64,000 nucleotides of DNA from Caldilineales bacterium. GTDB taxonomy: Bacteria > Chloroflexota > Anaerolineae > J102. A program made the position numbers and the translations under genes. The notes under the pieces were generated by a model. The model had not been told where the DNA came from and did not search any database. It worked only from the letters and a program-made list of their open reading frames with translations. This document shows positions 1 through 7,332 of this stretch, in pieces; within the stretch, counting starts at the first letter, position 1; the number at the start of each line of letters is the position of its first letter. The DNA lies in assembly GCA_019695115.1 (NCBI GenBank), contig JAIBAP010000001.1, positions 62,001-126,000 of the forward strand, written 5' to 3'.

Positions 1-74
1 CCCGGTGGCGGCATGACGCCCGGCCATGAACTCCCATCCTGCCCCCTCTGGTGGCGCAGCAGCGCGAATCGCGG

Positions 75-80
75 TATAAT
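75..80 (+). promoter_or_regulatory. Candidate -10 box for the two-component operon
   Basis: A perfect TATAAT lies 26 nt before the chosen ATG of the histidine kinase. The -35 region (around 52-57) matches TTGACA poorly, so this is a -10-driven candidate only. The window starts 74 nt upstream, so other promoters could lie outside it. Confidence 0.4.
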
Positions 81-105
81 GGATTCGGTATTACCAACGC
101 GAACC

Positions 106-1695
106 ATGAACCTCATCTCGGCCTTCTTCGTCCGCAATATCATCGTTGTCTATTTCGTCTACGGCCTGGCCTTCTTCGCCCTCAGCCTGGCGCTGCTGCA
201 GGCCGGCCGGAGACGTTCGGACTTCCGCTTTGCCACGGCCATCCTGCCGCTGGCCGGGTTTGGCGCCCTGCACGGCACACACGAATGGATCGAGATGTTT
301 CAGAAGATCGGGTCGTTGACGGCCGGCTTCACCCCCAGCCTGGCGGCCGAGTGGCTGCGCACCACCTTTCTGATCGCCTCTTTCGTCCTGCTTTTGGTCT
401 TCGGCATGTATCTGCTGGCCGCACCTGGGCGCACCTGGCAACAACTGGCCCTGCCGCTCTTCTGCATCCTCAGCCTGTGGGCCGTATCCCTGGTCGTGAG
501 CGCACGGCTGTTGCATGCCGACGCCGCTGCGACGGTGGCGCTGGCCGATGTCCTGGGCCGCTACAGCCTCGGCATCCCCGGCGCTCTGGTGGGTACATGG
601 GCCTTGATGCGGCAACAACGCACCTTTCGCGAACATGGGATGCCGCAGTTTGGTCGCGATCTGGTGTGGGCGGCGACGGCGATGGCGCTGTTCGGCATCG
701 TCGGGCAGGTCTTCGTCCGCCAGACCGCCCTCGTCCCCTCCACCTTCCTCAATAGCGCCGCCTTCTTGCAATGGTTTGGTATCCCGATCCAGCTCTTTCG
801 GGCCATCACCGCCGCGGCCATGACCTGGTTCATCACCCGCGCCCTCAACGCCTTCGAATTGGAGAGCCGGCGACAACTCGACGCCGCCATTGGCGCCAAG
901 GCCCAGGCGCAGGAGATGCAACTGGCCAGCGAACGCCGCGACCGCCAGGAGATCGAACGTCTCTACCGCGAGGTGCAGGGCCGGGAGGACCGCCTGGGGC
1001 AGCTCCTGCGACGGATCGTCAGCGCGCAGGAGGCCGAACGGCAGCGCATCGCCCGCGAACTGCACGACGCCACCGGCCAATCGCTCACAGCTATCTCACT
1101 CGGTCTCAAAGGCGTGGAAACGAGGGCTTTCAACGAAGCCAGCCCGGTGGTGGCGCAAGTGCATGAATTGGGCGCCATGAGCACGCAAGCCCTGGGCGAA
1201 CTAAGGCAGATCATCGCCGACCTGCGCCCCTCCCATCTCGACGACCTGGGTCTGGCCCCGACCCTGCGCTGGTACCTGAAGCAATACGAGGCGCGCTGGC
1301 GCATCCAGACCCGCCTGGTCGTCGGCGATGAGCAGACACGCCTGCCGGCCGAATACGAGACCGTCCTCTTCCGTATCACCCAAGAGGCGCTGAACAACGT
1401 CGCCAAACACGCTCAGGCCCAGAACGTGACCGTGACGTTGGCGCTGAAATCGCCGGAGGCCACGCTCACGGTCGAGGACGATGGCTGCGGCTTCGACCCG
1501 GCGGCCGTACAGCCGCGCGACAGTCGCCAGGGCGGATGGGGTTTGCTGGGCATCCGCGAGCGAGCGACGCTGGTGGGCGGCCGTGTCGAAATCCTCTCCC
1601 GACCGGGTCAGGGAACCCGGCTGGTCGTTACCCTCCCCATGCCTTTGGAGTCCCAACATGCCGGACAAGAAGATCAAATTGCTGCTGGTGGATGA
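106..1695 (+). CDS. Membrane sensor histidine kinase, NarX/DesK type
   Basis: Sensor kinase of a two-component system. About seven hydrophobic segments fill residues 5-245 with no recognisable extracellular sensor domain; a coiled-coil linker (about 250-300) follows. The HisKA_3 helix carries RELHDATGQS with the phosphoacceptor His near residue 320. The HATPase_c domain shows the N-box EALNNVAKHA (about 428-437), DDGCGFD and GWGLLGIRERA. An in-frame ATG exists at 13, but ATG 106 is preferred because the protein then starts directly before the first membrane segment and a TATAAT at 75-80 stays upstream. The 3' end overlaps the response regulator by 38 nt, so the two are translationally coupled. 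The signal it senses cannot be read from the sequence. Confidence 0.88.
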   Translation: MNLISAFFVRNIIVVYFVYGLAFFALSLALLQAGRRRSDFRFATAILPLAGFGALHGTHEWIEMFQKIGSLTAGFTPSLAAEWLRTTFLIASFVLLLVFGMYLLAAPGRTWQQLALPLFCILSLWAVSLVVSARLLHADAAATVALADVLGRYSLGIPGALVGTWALMRQQRTFREHGMPQFGRDLVWAATAMALFGIVGQVFVRQTALVPSTFLNSAAFLQWFGIPIQLFRAITAAAMTWFITRALNAFELESRRQLDAAIGAKAQAQEMQLASERRDRQEIERLYREVQGREDRLGQLLRRIVSAQEAERQRIARELHDATGQSLTAISLGLKGVETRAFNEASPVVAQVHELGAMSTQALGELRQIIADLRPSHLDDLGLAPTLRWYLKQYEARWRIQTRLVVGDEQTRLPAEYETVLFRITQEALNNVAKHAQAQNVTVTLALKSPEATLTVEDDGCGFDPAAVQPRDSRQGGWGLLGIRERATLVGGRVEILSRPGQGTRLVVTLPMPLESQHAGQEDQIAAGG

Positions 1696-2323
1696 TCACG
1701 AAATCGTGCGCGCCGGTTTGCGCATGCTGTTCATGGCCGAGCCGGACTTGAACATCGTTGGCGAAGCGGCCACCGGCGAGGCGGCGCTGGCCGCGGTGCA
1801 GGAATTGAAGCCGGACGTGGTGCTGATGGACATTGCCATGCCCGGCATGAGCGGCATCGAGGCCACGCGGCGGATCAAGACCCTCAGCCCCAACACCGCC
1901 ATCCTGGCCCTGACCATGTACGAAGACGAACCCTATTTCTTCCAGATGCTAGAGGCGGGGGCGTCGGGCTATGTGCCCAAGCGGGCTGCGGCGGATGATC
2001 TGGTATCGGCCATTCGCGTGGTGGCGCAGGACAATGTCTTCCTCTACCCCTCACTGGCGCGGCTGCTGGTGGCCGATTATGTCCAGCGGGATAGCGGCGG
2101 CCACGCCGAACCCGCCGACCTTCTGACCCCGCGCGAGCGCGAGGTCCTCACCTACATCGCCGAAGGCTACACCAACCGCGAGATCGCCGAGGCGCTGGTG
2201 CTGAGCGTGAAGACGGTGGACCGGCACCGCGAGAACATCATGCAGAAGCTGGACTTGCACAGCCGGGTGGCGCTGGTGAAATACGCCATCGAGAAGGGGC
2301 TGATCTCTACTGCGTCGAGTTGA
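1658..2323 (+). CDS. NarL/FixJ-type response regulator
   Basis: DNA-binding partner of the upstream kinase (221 aa). The receiver domain (about 1-125) begins IKLLLVDDHEIV, has the phosphoacceptor Asp near residue 58 in VVLMDIAMPGMSG and the switch Thr and Lys in LALTMYEDE and GYVPKRA. A LuxR-type HTH (about 155-215) carries LTPREREVLTYIAEG and the recognition helix TNREIAEALVLSVKTVDRH. The ATG at 1658 lies inside the kinase gene, 7 nt after a GGAG (1647-1650), and gives a full-length receiver domain; longer in-frame readings would only translate kinase sequence. Target genes are unknown. Confidence 0.93.
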   Translation: MPDKKIKLLLVDDHEIVRAGLRMLFMAEPDLNIVGEAATGEAALAAVQELKPDVVLMDIAMPGMSGIEATRRIKTLSPNTAILALTMYEDEPYFFQMLEAGASGYVPKRAAADDLVSAIRVVAQDNVFLYPSLARLLVADYVQRDSGGHAEPADLLTPREREVLTYIAEGYTNREIAEALVLSVKTVDRHRENIMQKLDLHSRVALVKYAIEKGLISTASS

Positions 2324-2330
2324 GGGGGGC

Positions 2331-2518
2331 GTGTTCCGTGTTCCGTGTTCCGTGTTCCGTGTTCCGTGTTCTGTGTTCCGTGAAACGTGTTCCGTGGGGC
2401 GCGTTGCCTGAGAAGTGGCGGCGGTTTCTCACGTTTCACGCTTCACGAATCACGCAACACGCAACACCACCCGTTCGCACGTAGGCGTGCTCACTCCGCA
2501 ATTCACGTTTCACGCGCG
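2331..2518. repeat. Heptad tandem repeats: TTCCGTG array then CACG-type array
   Basis: From 2331 to 2399 the sequence is about nine near-perfect copies of GTTCCGT. After a 28 nt gap, 2428-2465 and 2501-2518 hold TTTCACG/CTTCACG/CAACACG variants. The two halves have opposite CGTG/CACG polarity and could fold back on each other in RNA. The stretch lies between the regulator stop codon and the tRNA terminator and contains no gene. The unit length and irregular drift resemble the short tandemly repeated repetitive (STRR) sequences known from cyanobacteria. Confidence 0.85.
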
Positions 2519-2540
2519 GCTGCCAGGAATGATGCTGGCA

Positions 2541-2578
2541 ACAAAAAACCCCTGCCGTGGCTGCCCCGGCAGGGGTTT
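2541..2578 (-). terminator. Rho-independent terminator of the tRNA-fMet/tRNA-Met transcript
   Basis: Read on the minus strand, a 12 bp stem (AAACCCCTGCCG paired with CGGCAGGGGTTT, arms 2567-2578 and 2546-2557) is followed directly by a run of six T before GTTG. This is a textbook intrinsic terminator 12 nt after the tRNA-Met CCA end. Confidence 0.9.
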
Positions 2579-2592
2579 CTTCATCTCGGTGG

Positions 2593-2665
2593 TGGCGACG
2601 GGTGGATTCGAACCGCCGACAGAGCGATTATGAGCCGCTTGCTCTACCGTCTGAGCTACGTCGCC
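2593..2665 (-). tRNA. tRNA-Met (CAT anticodon)
   Basis: A full cloverleaf on the minus strand: acceptor GGCGACG/CGTCGCC, TA at 8-9, D-stem GCTC/GAGC, anticodon stem AGCGG/TCGCT with loop CTCATAA, T-loop TTCGAAT, discriminator A, and an encoded CCA at 2592-2590. The T-stem GGCGG/CCACC holds one C.A mismatch at 51-63. The CAT anticodon reads Met, or Ile AUA if C34 is modified to lysidine; elongator Met is more likely. It is transcribed together with the neighbouring initiator tRNA. Confidence 0.9.
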
Positions 2666-2705
2666 ACAGAATTAGGCCCTGGCCTTGCAGCCAGGGCCTT
2701 TCAGG

Positions 2706-2777
<72 letters not shown>

Positions 2778-2788
2778 TCGTGAGAGTC

Positions 2789-2816
2789 ATTATACTGATT
2801 TTGGGCGGTGTGTCAA
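2789..2816 (-). promoter_or_regulatory. Consensus sigma-70-type promoter of the tRNA pair
   Basis: On the minus strand TTGACA (2816-2811), a 16 bp spacer and TATAAT (2794-2789) match the consensus perfectly. The expected start point (about 2782) lies 5 nt before the mature 5' end of the initiator tRNA. Confidence 0.9.
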
Positions 2817-2833
2817 AAAACACTGCCGACGAA

Positions 2834-3262
2834 TCATTCTTCAGCCGGCTGTTGCGGCGCAACGATCAGATTCCACCACAGCCGCCAGTTGGGCAGTTCG
2901 CGCTGGGGAGCAAGAGAAGGCGAGGGCGACTCATCCTGGGCGGGCGTCGTCGCGGCCGGGGCCGCCAACGTGACTACCTGCCGGTCGCCCGACTGGCCCC
3001 AATTCATCTCGTCGCGAGCAAAAGCCTCCACCGCCGGCGCATCATCCGCCTGGGCGATCCATGCCTGCACCTGCTGCTGAAACTGGCGCTGTTGCTCCAC
3101 CCGGCCCCTCATCTCGACCAACTGCTGCCGGGTGCGCGCCCCGGCCACGATGCGACCACTGTAGATGACGGCAAAGACCAGGCAGGCCAAGATGCCCAAC
3201 GCCACGACAAGTTGGCTGACAGTGCGCAGTTGGCGTTGCGGCGCCACCGGTGGTCTGATCAT
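2834..3262 (-). CDS. FtsB/DivIC-like septum formation initiator protein
   Basis: Small bitopic membrane protein (142 aa). A short basic N-terminus is followed by one membrane segment (about 15-36), a Gln/Arg-rich coiled coil (about 40-75, with RQQLVEMRGRVEQQRQFQQQ) and a conserved-looking segment ending in DEMNWGQSGD. This is the layout of the FtsB/DivIC cell-division family, where the protein bridges FtsL and FtsQ at the septum. The open frame extends further upstream but there it only translates tRNA-Leu, giving the well-known ADVAELADALRSG artefact, so ATG 3262 is chosen. Family assignment rests on topology rather than strong motifs. Confidence 0.7.
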   Translation of the reverse strand: MIRPPVAPQRQLRTVSQLVVALGILACLVFAVIYSGRIVAGARTRQQLVEMRGRVEQQRQFQQQVQAWIAQADDAPAVEAFARDEMNWGQSGDRQVVTLAAPAATTPAQDESPSPSLAPQRELPNWRLWWNLIVAPQQPAEE

Positions 3263-3289
3263 GAGCCCGAGTTCAGTCTCGACAAGTAA

Positions 3290-3319
3290 GAACCCCGCCG
3301 GGTGATTCCGGCGGGGTTC
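3290..3319 (-). terminator. Hairpin between tRNA-Leu and the FtsB-like gene
   Basis: A perfect 12 bp stem (GAACCCCGCCGG/CCGGCGGGGTTC) with a 6 nt loop lies just downstream of tRNA-Leu. On the minus strand it is followed by TTACTTG, a weak U-rich tail, so it may terminate or partly read through into the FtsB-like gene. Confidence 0.7.
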
Positions 3320-3328
3320 GATTCCGAG

Positions 3329-3412
3329 TGCCGATGGAGGGACTTGAACCCCCATGGGCGCCTGCCCACTGCGTCCTGAACGCAGCGCGTCTGCCAGTTC
3401 CGCCACATCGGC
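3329..3412 (-). tRNA. tRNA-Leu (CAG anticodon)
   Basis: An 84 nt class II tRNA: acceptor GCCGATG/CATCGGC with discriminator A, anticodon stem CTGCG/CGCAG with loop TTCAGGA (anticodon CAG), a long variable arm TGGGCAGGCGCCCA, and T-loop TTCAAGT. CCA is not encoded. It decodes CUG, a frequent Leu codon in the genes around it. Confidence 0.95.
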
Positions 3413-3451
3413 TTGTTGCTGACACCCAGCCAACCGATGTCAGCAAGGGCT

Positions 3452-3482
3452 ATTGTAAACCATCAGTCGGGGGTATTGTCAA
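3452..3482 (-). promoter_or_regulatory. Candidate promoter of tRNA-Leu
   Basis: On the minus strand TTGACA (3482-3477) and TACAAT (3457-3452) are separated by 19 bp. It overlaps the last codons of the binding-protein gene. A leader hairpin GCTGACA...TGTCAGC (3443-3417) lies between the predicted start and the mature tRNA. Confidence 0.6.
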
Positions 3483-5151
3483 GCTTGAGGGTGCGGCGTT
3501 CAGTGTGCGTGATCTTGCGTGTCTGGGTGTACCAGTCGGCGAAGGTGCGAAAGCGGTCGGCGGGCTGGTTCATCAACCCGATTTCGATGTCCTTGACCGC
3601 CGTGGTGACGGCGTAGGTGTAGAGCGGATAGGAGAGCAGGATGCCCGGCAGGTCCTGGGCAAAGAGAGTCTGGAATTCGCCGTACAGCTGGCGGCGCAGA
3701 TCGCGGTCGCCGGTGATACGGGCCTGCTCCATGAGGATGTCAGCCTGGCGATTCGCCCAGCCGGAGTAGTTCTGGCCATTGGGACTGACCTGGGTCGAGT
3801 GCCAGAGCGGGTAGGGGTCGGGATCGCCGACATACTCCCAATTGACAATGGCGGCCGCGAAGTTGCGCGGGGCAAGGATGTCGCGCACCAGGCCCGAGAG
3901 GGCAATCGGCTGTGGCACAACCCTGACGCCGATGGCAGCCCAGTCTTCGGCGATGGCGCGGGCGATGAGCCGCGAACGCGAGGAGTCGTCCACGTGTAGG
4001 ATGAACTCCATGCTGACGCCGTCTTTCTCACGCACGCCGTCGCCGTTGGCGTCGATCCAGCCGGCCTCGTCTAGCAGGGCGCGGGCGCGGGAGGGGTCGT
4101 AGGCATAGCTGGGGGTGTCGGGGTTGTAGGCCCAGGTGCCGGGCAGGATGGGGCTATTGGCCAACATGCCGGCGCCGGGAACGATGTCATCGAGCATGCG
4201 TTCGCGATCCAGGCCATAGGCCAGGGCCTGACGCACCTTCTGTTCGCTCAAGTAGGGCGCGTTGGGCGAGGTGAGGTTGAAGAGGACGAGGCTGTAGCCG
4301 GGGATGGGCGAGGTGAACAGCTGCAGATTGGGCATCGCCTCGGCTTGGGCCAGGAGTTCGGGCAAGACGCGGCTGACGCCGTGGATTTCGCCGCGATCGG
4401 CGGCGGCCAGCACGCTTTCGTAATCGGGGAAGAAACGGAAGACGAGGGCTTCCAGCATAGGTTGGTGCGAAAAGGCGGCCGGGACAGGCTCGAGCCGCAC
4501 ATGCTGGCTGTCGACTTCAGTCACGCGGAAGGGGCCGCTGCCGATGGGTTGCGTATTGAGCTGGGCGCGCGTCAATTCGCGCGGGCTGTAGCGCTGCCAG
4601 TAGTGTTTGGGCAGGACGCCAAACCAGCGGATGGTGGTGTAGTCGGGGAAGGGAGCGTAGGGTGAGCCGAGTTTGAAGACGACAGTGCGTTCGTCTACCT
4701 TCTCGGCGATGACTGTGCGCCAGAGGGTGGCCAGGTCGGGCAGCACCGGCAGGTTGGGGTCCTGCATCAACTGGGCGGTGAAGATGACATCATCCGCCGT
4801 CACCCGCAGGCCGTCGTGCCAGCGGGCGTCGGGACGCAGGGTAAAGGTGAAGACATCGCCGGCTGGGCTGGCCTGCCAGCTCTCAGCCAGATCGGGCTGC
4901 AGGTTGCCATGCTCGTCGAATTGAAGCAGGCCATCGAAGACGAGCGCACACAGGTCGCGGTCGACCTCGTTGAACTGGCAGATGACCGGGTTGATATATT
5001 GGGGGTTTCCCACCACCCCTTCGATGAACACTCCCCCGCGCGCCGGGACTTCCTCGGTGGTATAGGTGTAAGTAGCGTAGCTCAGCAGAGCGCCAACAAG
5101 GACAAGGCCCAGGACGGCGATGACTGCCTGCCAGCGTACATGACGGCTCAC
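3463..5151 (-). CDS. ABC transporter substrate-binding protein, SBP_bac_5 (peptide/opine) family
   Basis: Extracytoplasmic solute-binding protein of 562 aa, the usual size for the DppA/OppA family. A membrane segment at residues 8-30 anchors or exports it; no lipobox Cys is present, so it is probably an N-terminally anchored form. Typical family motifs are GNPQYINPVI, LVFDGLLQFDEHGNLQPDLAESW, FTLRPDARWHDGLRVTADDVIFT, VRQALAYGLDRERML and YDPSRARALLDEAGW. It starts with GTG at 5151. No permease or ATPase genes lie nearby, so the transporter partners are elsewhere. The substrate (peptide, opine, nickel or sugar) cannot be decided. Confidence 0.88.
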   Translation of the reverse strand: MSRHVRWQAVIAVLGLVLVGALLSYATYTYTTEEVPARGGVFIEGVVGNPQYINPVICQFNEVDRDLCALVFDGLLQFDEHGNLQPDLAESWQASPAGDVFTFTLRPDARWHDGLRVTADDVIFTAQLMQDPNLPVLPDLATLWRTVIAEKVDERTVVFKLGSPYAPFPDYTTIRWFGVLPKHYWQRYSPRELTRAQLNTQPIGSGPFRVTEVDSQHVRLEPVPAAFSHQPMLEALVFRFFPDYESVLAAADRGEIHGVSRVLPELLAQAEAMPNLQLFTSPIPGYSLVLFNLTSPNAPYLSEQKVRQALAYGLDRERMLDDIVPGAGMLANSPILPGTWAYNPDTPSYAYDPSRARALLDEAGWIDANGDGVREKDGVSMEFILHVDDSSRSRLIARAIAEDWAAIGVRVVPQPIALSGLVRDILAPRNFAAAIVNWEYVGDPDPYPLWHSTQVSPNGQNYSGWANRQADILMEQARITGDRDLRRQLYGEFQTLFAQDLPGILLSYPLYTYAVTTAVKDIEIGLMNQPADRFRTFADWYTQTRKITHTERRTLKLDNTPD

Positions 5152-5218
5152 TTGCGTTGCAACCGCTTAGCTTCTACTCCGGTCGCCTGACCGGAGCAGA
5201 AGCAGGCAAACGGAACGA

Positions 5219-5440
5219 TCAACCGGCGACCAGAACCGAGAAGATGGAGATGACGATGAAAACGATGCTGACGCCAATGGTGGCCTGGTAGAGGGTTTTT
5301 TCCAGGCCGCGGCGGGTGCGGTAGACGCTGGTATCGCTGCCGAACATGCTGCCGGCGCCGCTGGATTGTGTTTGCAGGACGACGAGCACGACGAGCAGAA
5401 CGGCGAGGATGATCTGAGCGATGAGAACGAAAGTTGTCAC
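5219..5440 (-). CDS. secG: Preprotein translocase subunit SecG
   Basis: Small SecYEG channel subunit (73 aa) with two membrane helices (about 4-23 and 52-71) and the loop motif QTQSSGAGSMFG followed by SDTSVYRTRRGLEK, both typical of SecG. GTG start at 5440 with AGGAGG 12 nt upstream. It lies between serA and the binding-protein gene with gaps of 77 and 67 bp on the same strand. Confidence 0.9.
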   Translation of the reverse strand: MTTFVLIAQIILAVLLVVLVVLQTQSSGAGSMFGSDTSVYRTRRGLEKTLYQATIGVSIVFIVISIFSVLVAG

Positions 5441-5517
5441 GGGTTGGGAATGCCTCCTGAGAAAGTCGAAAAGCGATTATAGCACCGCCAAACTTGCCCT
5501 GACAAAATCCGGCACGA

Positions 5518-7104
5518 TCAGAGCGAAACCGTGCGGGCGTGGTGGGTGGCGACGATGGCATCGACCAGCGGGATCAGGCGCGGGGGGACGGGTTCATCGG
5601 TGTTGAGCACCATGATCGCCTCCCCGCGCGGGTTGCGGCGCCCCACGTGCATGAAGGCGATGTTGATGTCGTTCTTGCCCAGCAGCGTGCCGATGGCGCC
5701 GATGACGCCGGGCCGGTCGCGGTGCCAGCTGAGCAGGAAGTTTCCGCGGGCCACGAAATCCACCCACATGTCTTCGATGGCGACGATGTACGGCTCCCCG
5801 GCCAACACACTGCCCCGCACGCTGGAAGCGACGCCATCGGCGCGCACACTGAGGCTGATCATGTTCTCGTAGCGTTCGTTGTGGTGGTGTTGGCGGCGCT
5901 CGGAGATGATGATGCCGCGCTGCTCGGCGATGAGACGGGCGTTGACGATGTTGACGCGTTCGACCACCACTTCGGCCAGCAACCCGCGCAGCGCCGCCGC
6001 CTGCAAAATGGAGGCGTCGTATTCGGCGATGGAGCCGAAGATGGCCAGTTCGACCTGCTCGATCTGCATAGGAGCGAACTGGCTGAGAAAACGGCCCAGG
6101 GTCTCGACCAGCTGCACGTAGGGTGTCAGCAGTTCGACCTGGCCAGGGGGAATGAGGGGGGCATTGACGGCGTAGCGCGCCGGCCGCCCGGCCAGGACAT
6201 CGATGACCTGGAGGACGGCGTCGATGGCCACCTGGTCTTGGGCCTCGGCTGTCGAGCCGCCGATGTGCGGGGTGACGATGAGACGGGGATGGCTGCGGAG
6301 GCGGGAATCGGGTGGGGGTGGCTCCTGGCAGAAGACATCCAGGGCGGCGCCGGCCACATGGCCGCTATCGAGGGCGGCCAGCAGGTCGGCTTCGTCGATG
6401 ATATCGCCGCGAGCGGTGTTGATGATGCGAACACCCGCCTTGCACTGCGCCAGGCGTTCGGCATTCAGCAGGCCGCGCGTCTGCTCGGTGAGGGGCAGAT
6501 GGATGGAGATGAAGTCGCTCTCGGCCAGCAGGCGGTCGAGATTGACCAGCTCGACGCCCAGGTTGTTGGCGTAATCGGCTGAGACGTAGGGGTCGTAGGC
6601 CAGGGTGCGCATGTCCAACCCCTGGGCGCGGCGGGCGACATTGCTGGCCACCCGGCCCAGTCCCAGCGTGCCCAGGGTCTTGTCGCGCAGTTCTACGCCC
6701 ATGAAGTCTTTGCGATTCCATTCCCCGCGGGCCATCGAGTGATGGGCGGCAGGGATGTGGCGGGCCAGAGCCAGGAGCAGGGCCACGGCGTGCTCGGCGG
6801 CGGCGACGACGTTGCCGGTGGGGGCGTTGGCAACGATGATGCCGCGCTGGCTGGCCGCCGGCACATCGACGTTGTCGATGCCAACACCGGCGCGGGCAAT
6901 GACCTTCAGGCGGTCGGCGGCGGCGATGAGGTCGGCCGTGACCTGGGTGCCGCTGCGCACCAGCAGGGCGTCGTACTCGGGGAGGATGGCCCGGAGTTGG
7001 TCGGGCTTCAGGTCGGTTTTGACATCGACCTGCAGCCCGGCCCGGGTCAGCATGTCTTGCCCGAGATCAGAGAGGGGGTCGGAGATGAGGACGCGATGGG
7101 GCAT
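5518..7104 (-). CDS. serA: D-3-phosphoglycerate dehydrogenase
   Basis: First enzyme of phosphorylated serine synthesis: 3-phosphoglycerate + NAD+ to 3-phosphohydroxypyruvate. The 528 aa length matches the long (type 1) form: catalytic domain split around a Rossmann domain with LGLGRVASNVARRAQG (about 148-163), catalytic Arg in NTARGDIIDEADL, His in TPHIGGSTAEAQ, then an allosteric substrate-binding (ASB) region and a C-terminal ACT domain (about 455-528, GVIGAIGTLLGKNDINIAFMHVGR). The ACT domain usually confers serine feedback. A heptad repeat array begins immediately upstream of its ATG. Confidence 0.95.
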   Translation of the reverse strand: MPHRVLISDPLSDLGQDMLTRAGLQVDVKTDLKPDQLRAILPEYDALLVRSGTQVTADLIAAADRLKVIARAGVGIDNVDVPAASQRGIIVANAPTGNVVAAAEHAVALLLALARHIPAAHHSMARGEWNRKDFMGVELRDKTLGTLGLGRVASNVARRAQGLDMRTLAYDPYVSADYANNLGVELVNLDRLLAESDFISIHLPLTEQTRGLLNAERLAQCKAGVRIINTARGDIIDEADLLAALDSGHVAGAALDVFCQEPPPPDSRLRSHPRLIVTPHIGGSTAEAQDQVAIDAVLQVIDVLAGRPARYAVNAPLIPPGQVELLTPYVQLVETLGRFLSQFAPMQIEQVELAIFGSIAEYDASILQAAALRGLLAEVVVERVNIVNARLIAEQRGIIISERRQHHHNERYENMISLSVRADGVASSVRGSVLAGEPYIVAIEDMWVDFVARGNFLLSWHRDRPGVIGAIGTLLGKNDINIAFMHVGRRNPRGEAIMVLNTDEPVPPRLIPLVDAIVATHHARTVSL

Positions 7105-7106
7105 GG

Positions 7107-7202
7107 GGGTGGGTGTTCCGTGTTCCGTGTTCCGTGGTGCGTGATGCGGGTTCCGTGTTCCGTGGTGCGTGGTGCGGGTTGCGTGGTGCGTGGTGCGGGT
7201 TC
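7107..7202. repeat. Heptad array (TTCCGTG/GGTGCGT types) upstream of serA
   Basis: Copies of GTTCCGT alternate with GGTGCGT/GGTGCGG variants directly upstream of the serA ATG (only 2 nt away). On the serA mRNA this reads as CACGGAA repeats, placing GGAA at Shine-Dalgarno distance. Orientation is the same as in the other TTCCGTG arrays of the window. Confidence 0.85.
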
Positions 7203-7261
7203 TAGGGCTGCGGAGCTGCAGCCAATTGCGCAGCGATTTGTTGCTTTCTACTCGCTACTTA

Positions 7262-7331
7262 CTGATAACTACTGATAACTACACCCTCATGATCGATTAC
7301 TGACCACTGACCACTGATTACTGACCACTCC
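7262..7331. repeat. Second repeat family: ACTGATA and ACTGACC units
   Basis: Between serA and argS, 10 bp units TACTGATAAC (7257-7282) are followed by 7 bp units ACTGACC/ACTGATT (7299-7331) that end just before the argS stop codon. No reading frame is present in 7105-7332. Confidence 0.75.
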
Positions 7332-7332
7332 C

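Noticed and set aside
2331-2518. CRISPR array
   Set aside because: The units are 7 bp with no unique spacers and no cas genes are present.
3263-3433. N-terminal extension of the FtsB-like gene reading ADVAELADALRSG...GVQVPPSAL
   Set aside because: It is the antisense-free translation of tRNA-Leu, a known annotation artefact; the true start is after the tRNA.
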